Assembly (NCBI GenBank): GCA_963730585.1
Contig: CAVSSL010000008.1
Location: 62,001-126,000, forward strand
Direction: 5' to 3'
Length of the DNA stretch: 64,000 nucleotides
Source of the DNA: Pedococcus_A sp963730585
Lineage (GTDB): Bacteria > Actinomycetota > Actinomycetes > Actinomycetales > Dermatophilaceae
The notes under the pieces were generated by a model, which did no database searches, was not told where the DNA came from, and saw only the letters and a list, made by a program, of their open reading frames with translations. Each line of letters opens with the position of its first letter. Positions within the stretch are counted from its first letter, which is position 1. The position numbers and the translations under genes were made by a program. Shown in pieces: positions 56,905 through 64,000 of the stretch.

Positions 56905-57589
56905 CTACGGCGACGAGACGATGCGGCCGTCGCGGAGCACCACGTCCGCGGCGGCCGCCCCAGCGGCGACGAGCACGGCGTTCGCCTCGTCCGAGCGGTG
57001 CACCCAGTCCACCGCGTCGTCGGCCTCGCGACCGGCCGCCACGTGGCGGGCGACCAGCCGGTCGCGGCGCACGTCGTCGGCCAGCGCGCAGAACCACACC
57101 TCGTCGAGCAGGGCCCGCACGTCACGCCACGGGCCGTCGTCGAGCAGCAGGTAGTTGCCCTCGGTCAGCACGAGGTCGGCCGTGGCGGGCACCACCAGCG
57201 CGCCGGGCACGGGCTCGCCCTCCGCGTGGTCGAAGCTCGGCGCGGTGACCACGGGACGGGCCGCGTCGCGCACGGCGGCCAGCACCGCGGCATACGCCGG
57301 GGGCATCGAAGGTGTCCGGAGCGCCCTTGCGGTCGCGCCGGCCGAGCCGGTCGAGCTCGGCGTTGGTGAGGTGAAAGCCGTCCATGGGCACGTGCGCCAG
57401 CCGACCGGCCAGGCCTGAGCGGTGCGCGGCGGCGGACAGGACGGCGGTGACCAGCGAGGTCTTGCCACCTCCGGGTGGGCCGGCGATGCCGACCACGACC
57501 CGGCGGGTGTGCCGGGCCAGCAGCGCCTCGAGGCGGTCGAGCAGGGCCTCCACGTCAGGAGCCGTGTGCGGTGTGACGTCGGTGGTCAT
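56905..57589 (-). CDS. Nucleoside/nucleotide kinase family protein (uridine-kinase-like), with a one-base frameshift
   Basis: P-loop kinase with VVVGIAGPPGGGKTSLVTAVL near 30-50 and the uridine/pantothenate-kinase-like VPMDGFHLTNAELDRLGRRDRKGAPDTFD. After that the frame breaks. Deleting one G in the run 57299-57303 restores APAYAAVLAAVRDAARPVV and a C-terminal half with TEGNYLLLDDGPW and DDVRRDRLVARHVAAG. Length 685 is one more than a multiple of three, giving about 227 residues. Substrate unknown. Starts one base past the TauE stop. Confidence 0.9.
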
Positions 57590-57590
57590 G

Positions 57591-58373
57591 TCACTCCCAG
57601 AGACCGAGAACGGATCCGCCGATGCGGACGATGAACGCCACCAGCACGACGATGAAGACGACCCGCACGAAGGCGCTGCCCTTCGCGACCGCGGTGCGGG
57701 CGCCGGTGTAGCCGCCGGCGAGGTTCATCGCCGCCATGAGCGCGCCGACCTTCCACATGACGTGGCCGCCGGGGATGAAGATGACGAGGGCGCCGAGGTT
57801 GGTGGCGAAGTTGGCGATCTTGGCCTTGGCGCTGGCCTCGAGGAACGCGTAGCCCATCAGTCCGACGAGGGCGAAGACCATGAACGAGCCGGTGCCCGGG
57901 CCGAGGGCGCCGTCGTAGACGCCGATGCAGAAGCCGGTGAGCATCGCGACGATCGTGTGCTTGTGGCCGTCGAAGCGCAGCGCGGTCTCGTGCCCCATCC
58001 GCGGGCGGGCCACCGTGTAGGCGCCGACCACGACGAGCATGACGAGGATGATCGGGTTGAACGCGCTCTTGGGGATGTGCAGCCCGATGAGCGCGCCGCC
58101 GATGGCTCCGAGGAACGCCACGCCGGCCATGGGCAGCGCGGTCCGCAGGTCGGGGCGGACCCGCCGCACGTAGGTCAGCGAGCTCGTCGCGGTGCCGAAG
58201 ATCGAGCCGAACTTGTTGGTGGCCAGCAGCTGGGCCGGGGTGGCCCCCGGGAAGCCGAGCAGCAGGGCGGGCAGCTGGATCAGCCCGCCACCGCCGACCA
58301 CGGCGTCGATCCAGCCGGCGCTGAAGGCGGCCACGGCCATCAGCGCCAGGGTCGTCAGGTCGGGGTCGGGCAC
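57591..58373 (-). CDS. TauE/SafE family sulfite/organosulfur exporter-like permease
   Basis: 260 residues with about eight hydrophobic spans and the two TauE half-repeats: GWIDAVVGGGGLIQLPALL plus NKFGSIFGTATSS, and VYDGALGPGTGSFMVFAL. Transported anion unknown. GTG 58373 lies five bases after the HAD stop without a clear ribosome site, so it depends on coupling. Followed by the kinase gene at one base. Confidence 0.9.
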   Translation of the reverse strand: MPDPDLTTLALMAVAAFSAGWIDAVVGGGGLIQLPALLLGFPGATPAQLLATNKFGSIFGTATSSLTYVRRVRPDLRTALPMAGVAFLGAIGGALIGLHIPKSAFNPIILVMLVVVGAYTVARPRMGHETALRFDGHKHTIVAMLTGFCIGVYDGALGPGTGSFMVFALVGLMGYAFLEASAKAKIANFATNLGALVIFIPGGHVMWKVGALMAAMNLAGGYTGARTAVAKGSAFVRVVFIVVLVAFIVRIGGSVLGLWE

Positions 58374-58377
58374 GGCG

Positions 58378-59151
58378 CTACCGCGACAGCTCCGCCAGCC
58401 ACCCGTCGACGATGTCGAGGATGTCGAGCAGCTCGTGGGCCTTCGCGTCGGGCGTGACGTCGACAGCGACCTGCTGGTCGAGCGGGATGTCGGAGTGCGG
58501 GACCCAGATCGCGCGCATGCCGACCTGCTGCGGCCCGTGGACGTCCTCGAACAGCCGGTCACCGACGTAGACGGACCGCTCCGGCGTGGCCCCGACCGCC
58601 GCGCAGGCGGCCCGGAAGGCCTCGGGGTGCGGCTTCACGACGTGGATCTCGGAGGAGTAGACGTCGCCGTCGAGCAGGTGCAGCACGCCGTCGCGCTGGA
58701 ACACCTCGCGGTGGAAGGCGCGGCTCCAGATCGTGTTGGAGAGCACGCCCACGCGGATGCCGCGGTCGCGCAGCCCCTCCCAGAGCGGCCGCACCTGCGG
58801 GTCGGTGTGGGTGTGCGGCTCCCAGAAGCGCCGGTATGCCGCGAGCGCCAGGTGGTGCCGGTCGTGACCGGGGTCGACGCCGGCCTCCTCGAGGATGGCG
58901 GCGATCGAGGCGCTCTCGTGCGTGGAGCGGCCCCGCTTCCAGGCGCGCTCCTCCGCCTCGTGGATGCGCAGGGCGAGGCTGTCGGCCTCGGCGAGGTCCT
59001 CGGCCGGCATCTCGCTGTCCTCGACCGGCAGGCCGTGCACCTCGCGGGCGAAGACCCGCCACTGCTGGGGCAGGTCGACCTCGTGCCAGGGCGTCAGGGT
59101 GCCGCCCCAGTCGAAGATGACCGCCTCGAGGGTCGGGTGCTGCTCGCTCAC
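58378..59151 (-). CDS. HAD-family hydrolase
   Basis: 257 residues. Motif I VIFDWGGTLTPWHE, motif II VLSNTIWSRAFH, Lys in VVKPHPEAF, and motif IV YVGDRLFEDVHG: a complete HAD phosphatase with a helical cap. The second Asp of motif I is replaced by Gly-Gly (DWGG), as in some HAD subfamilies, so the reaction may differ. GTG start overlaps the proS stop (GTGA). Substrate unknown. Confidence 0.9.
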   Translation of the reverse strand: MSEQHPTLEAVIFDWGGTLTPWHEVDLPQQWRVFAREVHGLPVEDSEMPAEDLAEADSLALRIHEAEERAWKRGRSTHESASIAAILEEAGVDPGHDRHHLALAAYRRFWEPHTHTDPQVRPLWEGLRDRGIRVGVLSNTIWSRAFHREVFQRDGVLHLLDGDVYSSEIHVVKPHPEAFRAACAAVGATPERSVYVGDRLFEDVHGPQQVGMRAIWVPHSDIPLDQQVAVDVTPDAKAHELLDILDIVDGWLAELSR

Positions 59152-60950
59152 TCCCCCGCTCCGCGGACGGCAGAGTCACGCACGGCAGAGCCACGCACGG
59201 CAGAGGCCACCGCGGCCACGACGTCGTCGACGGCCACCTCGGTGCGCTCGCCCGAGCGGCGGTCCTTGACCTCGACCTTGCCCTCGGCGAGGCCGCGGCC
59301 GACGACGACGATGGTGGGCACGCCGATGAGCTCGGAGTCCTTGAACTTCACGCCGGGGCTGACGCCCTTGCGGTCGTCGTAGATGACCTCGAGCCCCTCC
59401 GCCTCGAGCGCCCGGGCGATCTCGGCGGCCTTGACGAAGACCTCGTCGTCCTTGCCGGTGGCCACGAGGTGCACGTCGGCGGGGCTGATCTCGCGGGGCC
59501 AGACCAGGCCGAGCTCGTCGTGGTTGCCCTCGGCGACGGCCGCCACGGCTCGGGAGACCCCGACACCGTAGGAGCCCATCGTCACGGTGACGAGCTTGCC
59601 GTTCTGGTCGAGCACCTTGAGGTCGAGCGCCTCGGCGTACTTCCTGCCCAGCTGGAAGATGTGGCCCATCTCGATGCCGCGGGCGGTCTCGAGCACGTGG
59701 CCGCAGCTGGGGCACTCGTCACCCGCGCGGACCTCCGCGGCCTCGATGGTGCCGTCGGCGGTGAAGTCGCGGCCGACCACGAGGTCGATGACGTGCTTGC
59801 CTGCCTCGTTGGCGCCGGTGACCCAGCGGGTGCCCTCGACGACGCGCGGGTCGAGGAGGTAGCGCACCTTGGCGGTGCCGGTCTCGCCGAGCGCGCCGGG
59901 CCCGATGTAGCCCTTGACCAGCGCCGGGTTCTCGGCGAACGCCTTCTCGTCGAACGCCTCGACCTCGGCGGGGGCCACCTGGGCCTCGAGCCGCTTCTCG
60001 TCGATCTCGCGGTCGCCGGGCACGCCGATCGCCAGCGGCTCGCGGTGGCCGTCGGGGTAGGCCAGGGTGACGAGGACGTTCTTCAGGGTGTCGGCCGCGG
60101 TCCAGGGCCGGTCCCCGCGCGGGAAGCGCTCGTTGAGGTGGTCGACCAGCGTCTCGATGGTCGGGGTGTCCGGGGTGTCCTCGACGTGCGCCGCAGGCGC
60201 GTCGTCCCACGGCAGCGCGTCGGGCACCGGCACGCGCACGGCCTCGACGTTCGCGGCATACCCACAGCTGGAGCAGCGCACGTAGGTGTCCTCACCGTGC
60301 TCGGCGGTGGCGAGGAACTCCTCGGACCTGCTGCCGCCCATGGCGCCCGCCATCGCCTCGACGATGACGTAGTGGAAGCCGAGGCGGTTGAAGATGCGGA
60401 TGTAGGCCTCGCGGTGCAGCTGGTAGGCCTTCTCCAGCCCGGCCTCGTCGACGTCGAAGGAGTAGGAGTCCTTCATGACGAACTCGCGGCCGCGCAGCAG
60501 GCCCGCGCGCGGACGCGCCTCGTCGCGGTACTTCGTCTGGATCTGGTACAGCGACAGCGGCAGGTCCTTGTAGGACGAGAACAGGTCCTTGACCGTGAGG
60601 GTGAACATCTCCTCGTGGGTCGGCCCGAGCAGGTAGTCGGCGTCCTTGCGGTCCTTGAGGCGGAAGATGTTGTCGCCGTACTCCTCCCAGCGGCCGGTCG
60701 CCTCGAAGGGCTCCTTCGGCAGCAGGGCCGGGAAGAGCAGCTCCTGGGCGCCGATGGCGTCCATCTCCTCCCGGACGACCTGCTCGACGTTGCGCAGGAC
60801 CTTCAGTCCGAGCGGCAGCCAGGTGTAGATGCCGGGGCTGACGCGGCGGATGTAGCCCGCCCGGACGAGCAGCCTGTGGCTCGGCAGCTCGGCATCGGCC
60901 GGGTCCTCGCGAAGGGTTCGCAGGAACAGGGCGGACATGCGCAGAACCAC
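59148..60950 (-). CDS. proS: Prolyl-tRNA synthetase (bacterial type with editing domain)
   Basis: 600 residues. Class II motifs: SPGIYTWLPLGLKVLRNVEQVVREEMDAIGAQE (motif 1), RDEARPRAGLLRGREFVMKDSYSF (motif 2), and GSYGVGVSRAVAAVAE (motif 3). An INS editing domain of about 180 residues sits between 2 and 3. The C-terminal anticodon domain ends with a short repeated SAVRGSAVRDSAVRGAGE tail coded by 15-base repeats at 59169-59206. GTG 60950 is chosen because GAGGAGA lies five bases upstream. Confidence 0.97.
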   Translation of the reverse strand: MVLRMSALFLRTLREDPADAELPSHRLLVRAGYIRRVSPGIYTWLPLGLKVLRNVEQVVREEMDAIGAQELLFPALLPKEPFEATGRWEEYGDNIFRLKDRKDADYLLGPTHEEMFTLTVKDLFSSYKDLPLSLYQIQTKYRDEARPRAGLLRGREFVMKDSYSFDVDEAGLEKAYQLHREAYIRIFNRLGFHYVIVEAMAGAMGGSRSEEFLATAEHGEDTYVRCSSCGYAANVEAVRVPVPDALPWDDAPAAHVEDTPDTPTIETLVDHLNERFPRGDRPWTAADTLKNVLVTLAYPDGHREPLAIGVPGDREIDEKRLEAQVAPAEVEAFDEKAFAENPALVKGYIGPGALGETGTAKVRYLLDPRVVEGTRWVTGANEAGKHVIDLVVGRDFTADGTIEAAEVRAGDECPSCGHVLETARGIEMGHIFQLGRKYAEALDLKVLDQNGKLVTVTMGSYGVGVSRAVAAVAEGNHDELGLVWPREISPADVHLVATGKDDEVFVKAAEIARALEAEGLEVIYDDRKGVSPGVKFKDSELIGVPTIVVVGRGLAEGKVEVKDRRSGERTEVAVDDVVAAVASAVRGSAVRDSAVRGAGE

Positions 60951-60992
60951 AGGATTCTCCTCAGGGGTGTCGGAACCACCCGAGGATATCGG

Positions 60993-61889
60993 TCAGGGGT
61001 GCTCGACCCGCACCACGGCGGCGTGCTCGGCCTCGGTGTATCGCGCCCGAGTGCCGTGGACGGTGAAGCCCAGCTTCTCGTAGAGCTCGCGGGCGGTGGG
61101 GTTGTCGACGTTGACGCAGAGCCACGCCTCGTCGGCACCCGAGGCGGCGATCGCCGTGAGGCTGCGCGCGGTGAGGTGCGCGCCGAGCCCCCGGCCGCGC
61201 CACTGCGGCACGACACCGACCTGGTCGATCCAGTTGTCCGAGATCGTCACGAAGCCCACGGGCTCCCCCTCGTCGGTGAGGGCGACCCGCGACAGGTCGG
61301 GACGGAACCCGTGGTCCTCACGGAGGAAGCCGATCCACTCCGACTCCGTGGGATCGGGGAACCCCGGGCGGTCTGCGAAGGACTTCACGTATGCCGTGTG
61401 GAAGGCGTGCGCGGACTCGTCGCCGAAGGCGACGGTGGTCACCCCCGCCGGGATCTTGACGCGCGGGACCTCCGACAGGTCGTGGCGCATGACGGTCTCG
61501 GCAAACGTCTGCACCATGCCGTTCTCGCGCAGGAGGTCGTCGGCGCTCTCGTTCAGGGCCTCCACCACGATGCGCACGGCGACCCCGTCGAGCTGCTCGC
61601 GCGCCCAGGTGACCAGCTGCCTGCCGATGCCGAGGCGGCGAAACGACGGGTGGACCAGGCCCAGCGCCGTCATGCCGCCGTCCGAGTCATGGGCCAGGCC
61701 TGCCGCCGCCACCACCTCGCCGAGCTCGTCACGGGCCCCGATGCTGGGCCCTGCCAGCAGCCGTGCGCGCAGGAGCTCGTCCTCCGTGAGCAGGGGGAGG
61801 CCACCGTCCTCGCGGAGGCACGCCTCGGCCAGGCGCCGCAGGCCCGGCAGGTCGGCCTCGGTGAGGGGCGCCCACACGAGTCCGGGCAC
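60993..61889 (-). CDS. Tandem-GNAT acetyltransferase (mycothiol-synthase-like layout)
   Basis: 298 residues in two GNAT halves. The first has GLVHPSFRRLGIGRQLVTWA, the second has VVPQWRGRGLGAHLTARSL and LCVNVDNPTARELYEKLGF. The layout resembles MshD (mycothiol synthase), but paralogues are common in actinobacteria and the acceptor is not certain. GTG start at 61889, one base after the DoxX-family gene, so co-transcribed. Octamer 61389-61395 encodes Ala-Tyr. Confidence 0.88.
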   Translation of the reverse strand: MPGLVWAPLTEADLPGLRRLAEACLREDGGLPLLTEDELLRARLLAGPSIGARDELGEVVAAAGLAHDSDGGMTALGLVHPSFRRLGIGRQLVTWAREQLDGVAVRIVVEALNESADDLLRENGMVQTFAETVMRHDLSEVPRVKIPAGVTTVAFGDESAHAFHTAYVKSFADRPGFPDPTESEWIGFLREDHGFRPDLSRVALTDEGEPVGFVTISDNWIDQVGVVPQWRGRGLGAHLTARSLTAIAASGADEAWLCVNVDNPTARELYEKLGFTVHGTRARYTEAEHAAVVRVEHP

Positions 61890-61890
61890 G

Positions 61891-62319
61891 TCAGAGCCGA
61901 CCTGCGGCGCGGAGTGCGGCCCGGATGAGCGGAACCTGGAACGGCAGCCGCGCCACGGTGGCCGCGAAGGTCGCCCTCGAGGTGGCGTCCTGCTTCCGGG
62001 CCGCTCGCCTCCCGTGGCTGACGCTCATCTGGACGTTGCCGGGGAAGACGGCGAGCAGCAGGGCCGCGCTGGCCCAGCCGGCAGCACGACGGGTGCGCGG
62101 GTGCAGCAGCCCCAGGCCACAGGCGAGCTCGGCCACGCCCGAGGCGTAGACCAGCCCGCGGCTGGTCGGCAGGGCCCGTGGGACGAGCGGCTCGAAGACC
62201 TCCGGCTTCACCAGGTGGGTGGCGCCCGAGAAGAGGAAGAGCGCGGCCAGCCCGGCCGCGTCCCTGGTGAGCTCCGGGGGCTCGGGGTGCCGGGCCAGGT
62301 CGGTGAGGTCGGCGCTCAT
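61891..62319 (-). CDS. DoxX-family membrane protein
   Basis: 142 residues, four hydrophobic segments: LFLFSGATHLVKPEVFEPLVP, LVYASGVAELACGLGLL, AAGWASAALLLAVFPGNVQM. This is the DoxX/SURF4-like pattern. Possible redox or membrane-integrity role; not known. Followed at one base by the tandem GNAT gene. Confidence 0.85.
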   Translation of the reverse strand: MSADLTDLARHPEPPELTRDAAGLAALFLFSGATHLVKPEVFEPLVPRALPTSRGLVYASGVAELACGLGLLHPRTRRAAGWASAALLLAVFPGNVQMSVSHGRRAARKQDATSRATFAATVARLPFQVPLIRAALRAAGRL

Positions 62320-62427
62320 GGCGCCATCCTCTCAGCGCCGGGCGCGGTTGGTCGGGTGAATCCGGCGGCCCCACGGCATACCGGCCTGTGCCAGTGGTCA
62401 CAACAGCAGTGGTCACACGAGCAGTGG

Positions 62428-63273
62428 TCACAGCAGGACGGTGGTGAAGGAGCCGACGTCGTCGAACCCCACGCGGGCGTAGGTCGCGCGGGCGCTGGCG
62501 TTGAAGTCGTTGACGTAGAGCGTGACCCAGGGGGCGCGGGCCTGCATGACCTGCTCGACGACCGCGGCCATGGCGGGTACGGCGAAGCCCTGGCCGCGCA
62601 GGCGCGGCGCGAGCCAGACGCCCTGGATCTGGGCGCAGCCCAGGGCCACGGAACCGATGTCGGCCTTGAAGATCACCTCGCCGTCCTCCACCACGACGTA
62701 GGTGTGCTGCCGCTCGATGAGGGCCAGCAGTGCCATCCGGTAGGCGTGGCCACCGCCGGTGAAGGGCGGGTAGCCGATCTCGCCGGTGAACATGTGGGCT
62801 GCGGCCGGCATGACGATGTCGACCTCGTCAGGGGTGGCCGGCCTCACGCGCGGGTCGAGCTCCACGCCGAGCTCCGAGGGACGGGTCATCGTGCTCATCA
62901 GGGGCTGGTGCGGCCGCACGGCGCGGGCCGGACCCCACGTCGGGGACAGCAGCCGCCACAGCTCCGTGACCTGGTCGGTCGGGCCGAGGATCGAGGCGCA
63001 GTGGCGGCGCCAGCGGCGCACCCGCTCGGCGAAGGCGGGGACGCTGAGCGCGTCGGCCTGGACCGGCACGAGGTTGGCACTGGCCCAGCACATCGAGTGC
63101 AGGCGGCCCTCGTCCCGGTAGCCGAGGAGGGTGCCGGGTTGGCTGCTGAGCACGCCCTCGAGGATGCGGGCGGCGACGAAGACGTTGGCGGCGAGGTCGC
63201 GGCTGCAGAGCTCGAGCGCGTCATCGCGGTCGGCTGTGGTCAGCGCCTGGACAGGCGACTTGGTGCGCAGCAC
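62428..63273 (-). CDS. DUF4081-GNAT N-acetyltransferase
   Basis: 281 residues. The N-terminal DUF4081 half is ALELCSRDLAANVFVAARILEG, the C-terminal GNAT half has IQGVWLAPRLRGQGFAVPAMAAVVEQ and LYVNDFNASARATYARVGF. This gene usually lies near ispG and proS in actinobacteria. Start GTG 63273. A divergent tiny membrane gene follows. Acceptor unknown. Confidence 0.9.
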   Translation of the reverse strand: MLRTKSPVQALTTADRDDALELCSRDLAANVFVAARILEGVLSSQPGTLLGYRDEGRLHSMCWASANLVPVQADALSVPAFAERVRRWRRHCASILGPTDQVTELWRLLSPTWGPARAVRPHQPLMSTMTRPSELGVELDPRVRPATPDEVDIVMPAAAHMFTGEIGYPPFTGGGHAYRMALLALIERQHTYVVVEDGEVIFKADIGSVALGCAQIQGVWLAPRLRGQGFAVPAMAAVVEQVMQARAPWVTLYVNDFNASARATYARVGFDDVGSFTTVLL

Positions 63274-63338
63274 GAGGTCAGCCTATGGGCTGACGTGCTC
63301 GGCGGGCGCGTCAATGGGCGCATCGTCGCGGTCGCGAC

Positions 63339-63344
63339 TAGCGT
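63339..63344 (+). promoter_or_regulatory. Leaderless -10 box for the tiny membrane protein gene
   Basis: TAGCGT ends seven bases before ATG 63352; no ribosome site is present. Confidence 0.5.
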
Positions 63345-63351
63345 CCGACTC

Positions 63352-63477
63352 ATGCGCATCGGAAGGAACGTGGAAGTCCGTCCGCTCGGCGGGGCGCCTG
63401 GCTGCCTGGCCATGATCCTGTTCTCGATCGTGGCCTCGATCCTGCTGACGGTGCTGCTGAACCTGCTGCTCCGCTGA
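63352..63477 (+). CDS. Tiny single-pass membrane protein (41 aa)
   Basis: 41 residues: a basic/polar start (MRIGRNVEVRPLGGAPGC) and one hydrophobic helix to the end (LAMILFSIVASILLTVLLNLLL). Similar tiny proteins occur in many actinobacteria, without known function. The leaderless -10 box fits its ATG. It is divergent from the DUF4081-GNAT gene. Confidence 0.65.
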   Translation: MRIGRNVEVRPLGGAPGCLAMILFSIVASILLTVLLNLLLR

Positions 63478-63626
63478 CCTCGTCCACAAGCCACCTCTCC
63501 GGAGTCCCACCGTCCACAGGCCATCGTTTCTGGGTTGCACAGAGCCAGCCGGTATGCCGCGAATTCCGTTGCGCTGCAATGGTTCCCGTGGCTGTCGCGC
63601 GAAGTTGGGTTGTCGGTGCCCTGTCC

Positions 63627-63632
63627 TACGGT
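63627..63632 (+). promoter_or_regulatory. Leaderless -10 box for the DUF222 gene
   Basis: TACGGT ends seven bases before ATG 63640. The upstream 160 bases hold one octamer copy (63552-63559) and nothing else I can name. Confidence 0.45.
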
Positions 63633-63639
63633 TGTCGTC

Positions 63640-64000
63640 ATGGAGGGGAACCAGCAGCATGGCTCGGGGGCGGACACCGTCCTGAGCCTGGACGAGCACG
63701 TTGAGCGGATCGAGGCCGCTCGCTCCTCCTTGTCCGTGCTGCGCGAGGTGCTGTGGCAGGCACCCAGTGGTGGTGGACCACACGGCCTGTCCGACCTCCT
63801 CGGCAAGGTCGACGCCCTCGGGACGGCGTGCGACGCCGGCCGGGTCGCCGTGGTCCATGAGGCGATGAACCGGGGTGAGACCTCCGGCGGGTCGGCGGCC
63901 CTGACCACCGTGCAGTGGGTCCGGCACCACGCCCCGTCGACGATCGCCGGTGGGGCGGGCACGGTGGTGTCGCTGGCGCAGGCGTTCCAGAAGCGAACGA
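63640..64000 (+). CDS. DUF222-domain protein, N-terminal part (probable HNH endonuclease), cut by window edge
   Basis: 120 residues are visible. DALGTACDAGRVAVVHEAMN and TTVQWVRHHAPST match the DUF222 domain, which in actinobacterial 13E12-type repeat proteins is followed by an HNH nuclease. The HNH part, if present, lies beyond the window. These genes form multicopy families and often vary between strains. Confidence 0.75.
   Translation, partial: MEGNQQHGSGADTVLSLDEHVERIEAARSSLSVLREVLWQAPSGGGPHGLSDLLGKVDALGTACDAGRVAVVHEAMNRGETSGGSAALTTVQWVRHHAPSTIAGGAGTVVSLAQAFQKRT

Noticed and set aside
56890..57248. C-terminal extension of PspA by 120 Arg/Pro-rich residues
   Set aside because: It is antisense to the kinase gene and disappears when one extra G is removed, giving a normal PspA end.
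59169..59206. 15-base tandem repeats in the proS 3' end as a regulatory element
   Set aside because: They are in frame and only encode a short SAVR-type tail; a coding explanation is enough.
60951..60992. T-box-like GGGTGGTTCCGACA before proS
   Set aside because: Only 42 bases separate proS from the upstream gene, too short for a T-box leader, and no specifier stem is seen.

Overview
The window is a 64 kb piece of a very GC-rich actinobacterial chromosome. The evidence is dense, mostly C/G-ending codons, many GTG starts, and actinobacterial marker genes: a long RNase E/G with acidic and basic low-complexity arms, an OsaABC-type osmotic-stress locus, a DUF4439 lipoprotein, a DUF4081-GNAT, DUF2344 and TIGR03960 proteins, and a DUF222 gene. 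I infer a member of the Micrococcales, perhaps close to Intrasporangiaceae; the sequence alone does not prove the family. About 94 percent is coding and no gene-free stretch exceeds 300 bases. I see no tRNA, rRNA, CRISPR array or insertion sequence. LAYOUT. 1-9.7 kb (minus strand except pdxY): a housekeeping block, DUF2344 gene - rne - rplU - rpmA - obg - proB - proA, coupling RNA decay, ribosome proteins, ribosome assembly and proline synthesis. 9.9-14.7 kb: small metabolic genes (class III aminotransferase, a two-domain ABM-like protein, an NTF2-like protein, DUF817, GNAT, GDSL hydrolase). 14.8-23.7 kb: a signalling locus with the giant HAMP-array hybrid kinase OsaA, response regulator OsaB and the divergent OsaC. 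23.8-29 kb: the TIGR03960 radical SAM gene, a PCMT-like methyltransferase, and an alkylation-repair pair (ada-alkA fusion plus ogt). 29-31 kb: acyl-CoA synthetase. 31-40 kb (minus): rimP - nusA - ylxR - infB - rbfA - truB - ribF - rodA, the conserved transcription/translation block. 40-46 kb: DUF4439 lipoprotein and an APH-like kinase, then a CitA/DcuS-type two-component system divergent from a DctA-type transporter. 46-53.8 kb: amine-oxidase-like flavoprotein, DUF2071, a YyaL-type thioredoxin-fold protein, a GGCT-like protein, and a redox module (membrane ferric-reductase-like flavoprotein, flavinylated FMN-binding protein, ApbE). 54-57 kb: TPM-domain membrane protein with PspA. 57-63.3 kb (minus): kinase, TauE, HAD, proS and GNAT genes. 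63.3-64 kb: a tiny membrane protein and a truncated DUF222 gene. THEMES. (1) The octamer GTATGCCG (reverse CGGCATAC) occurs about 38 times where base composition predicts about 2. Some 16 copies lie in the 6 percent that is intergenic, and almost all coding copies encode Tyr-Ala or Ala-Tyr in one fixed frame. This is the most unusual signal here. (2) Seven genes carry exactly one extra base and one lacks a base, mostly in G/C runs; this looks like residual sequencing error and matters for anyone using the protein sequences. (3) Many genes have a TANNNT-like hexamer 5-8 bases before the start codon, i.e. leaderless transcription, and ten gene pairs share 4-base ATGA/GTGA overlaps. (4) The osa locus splits two genes that usually sit together and falls in an 11 kb gap of the octamer, suggesting insertion.
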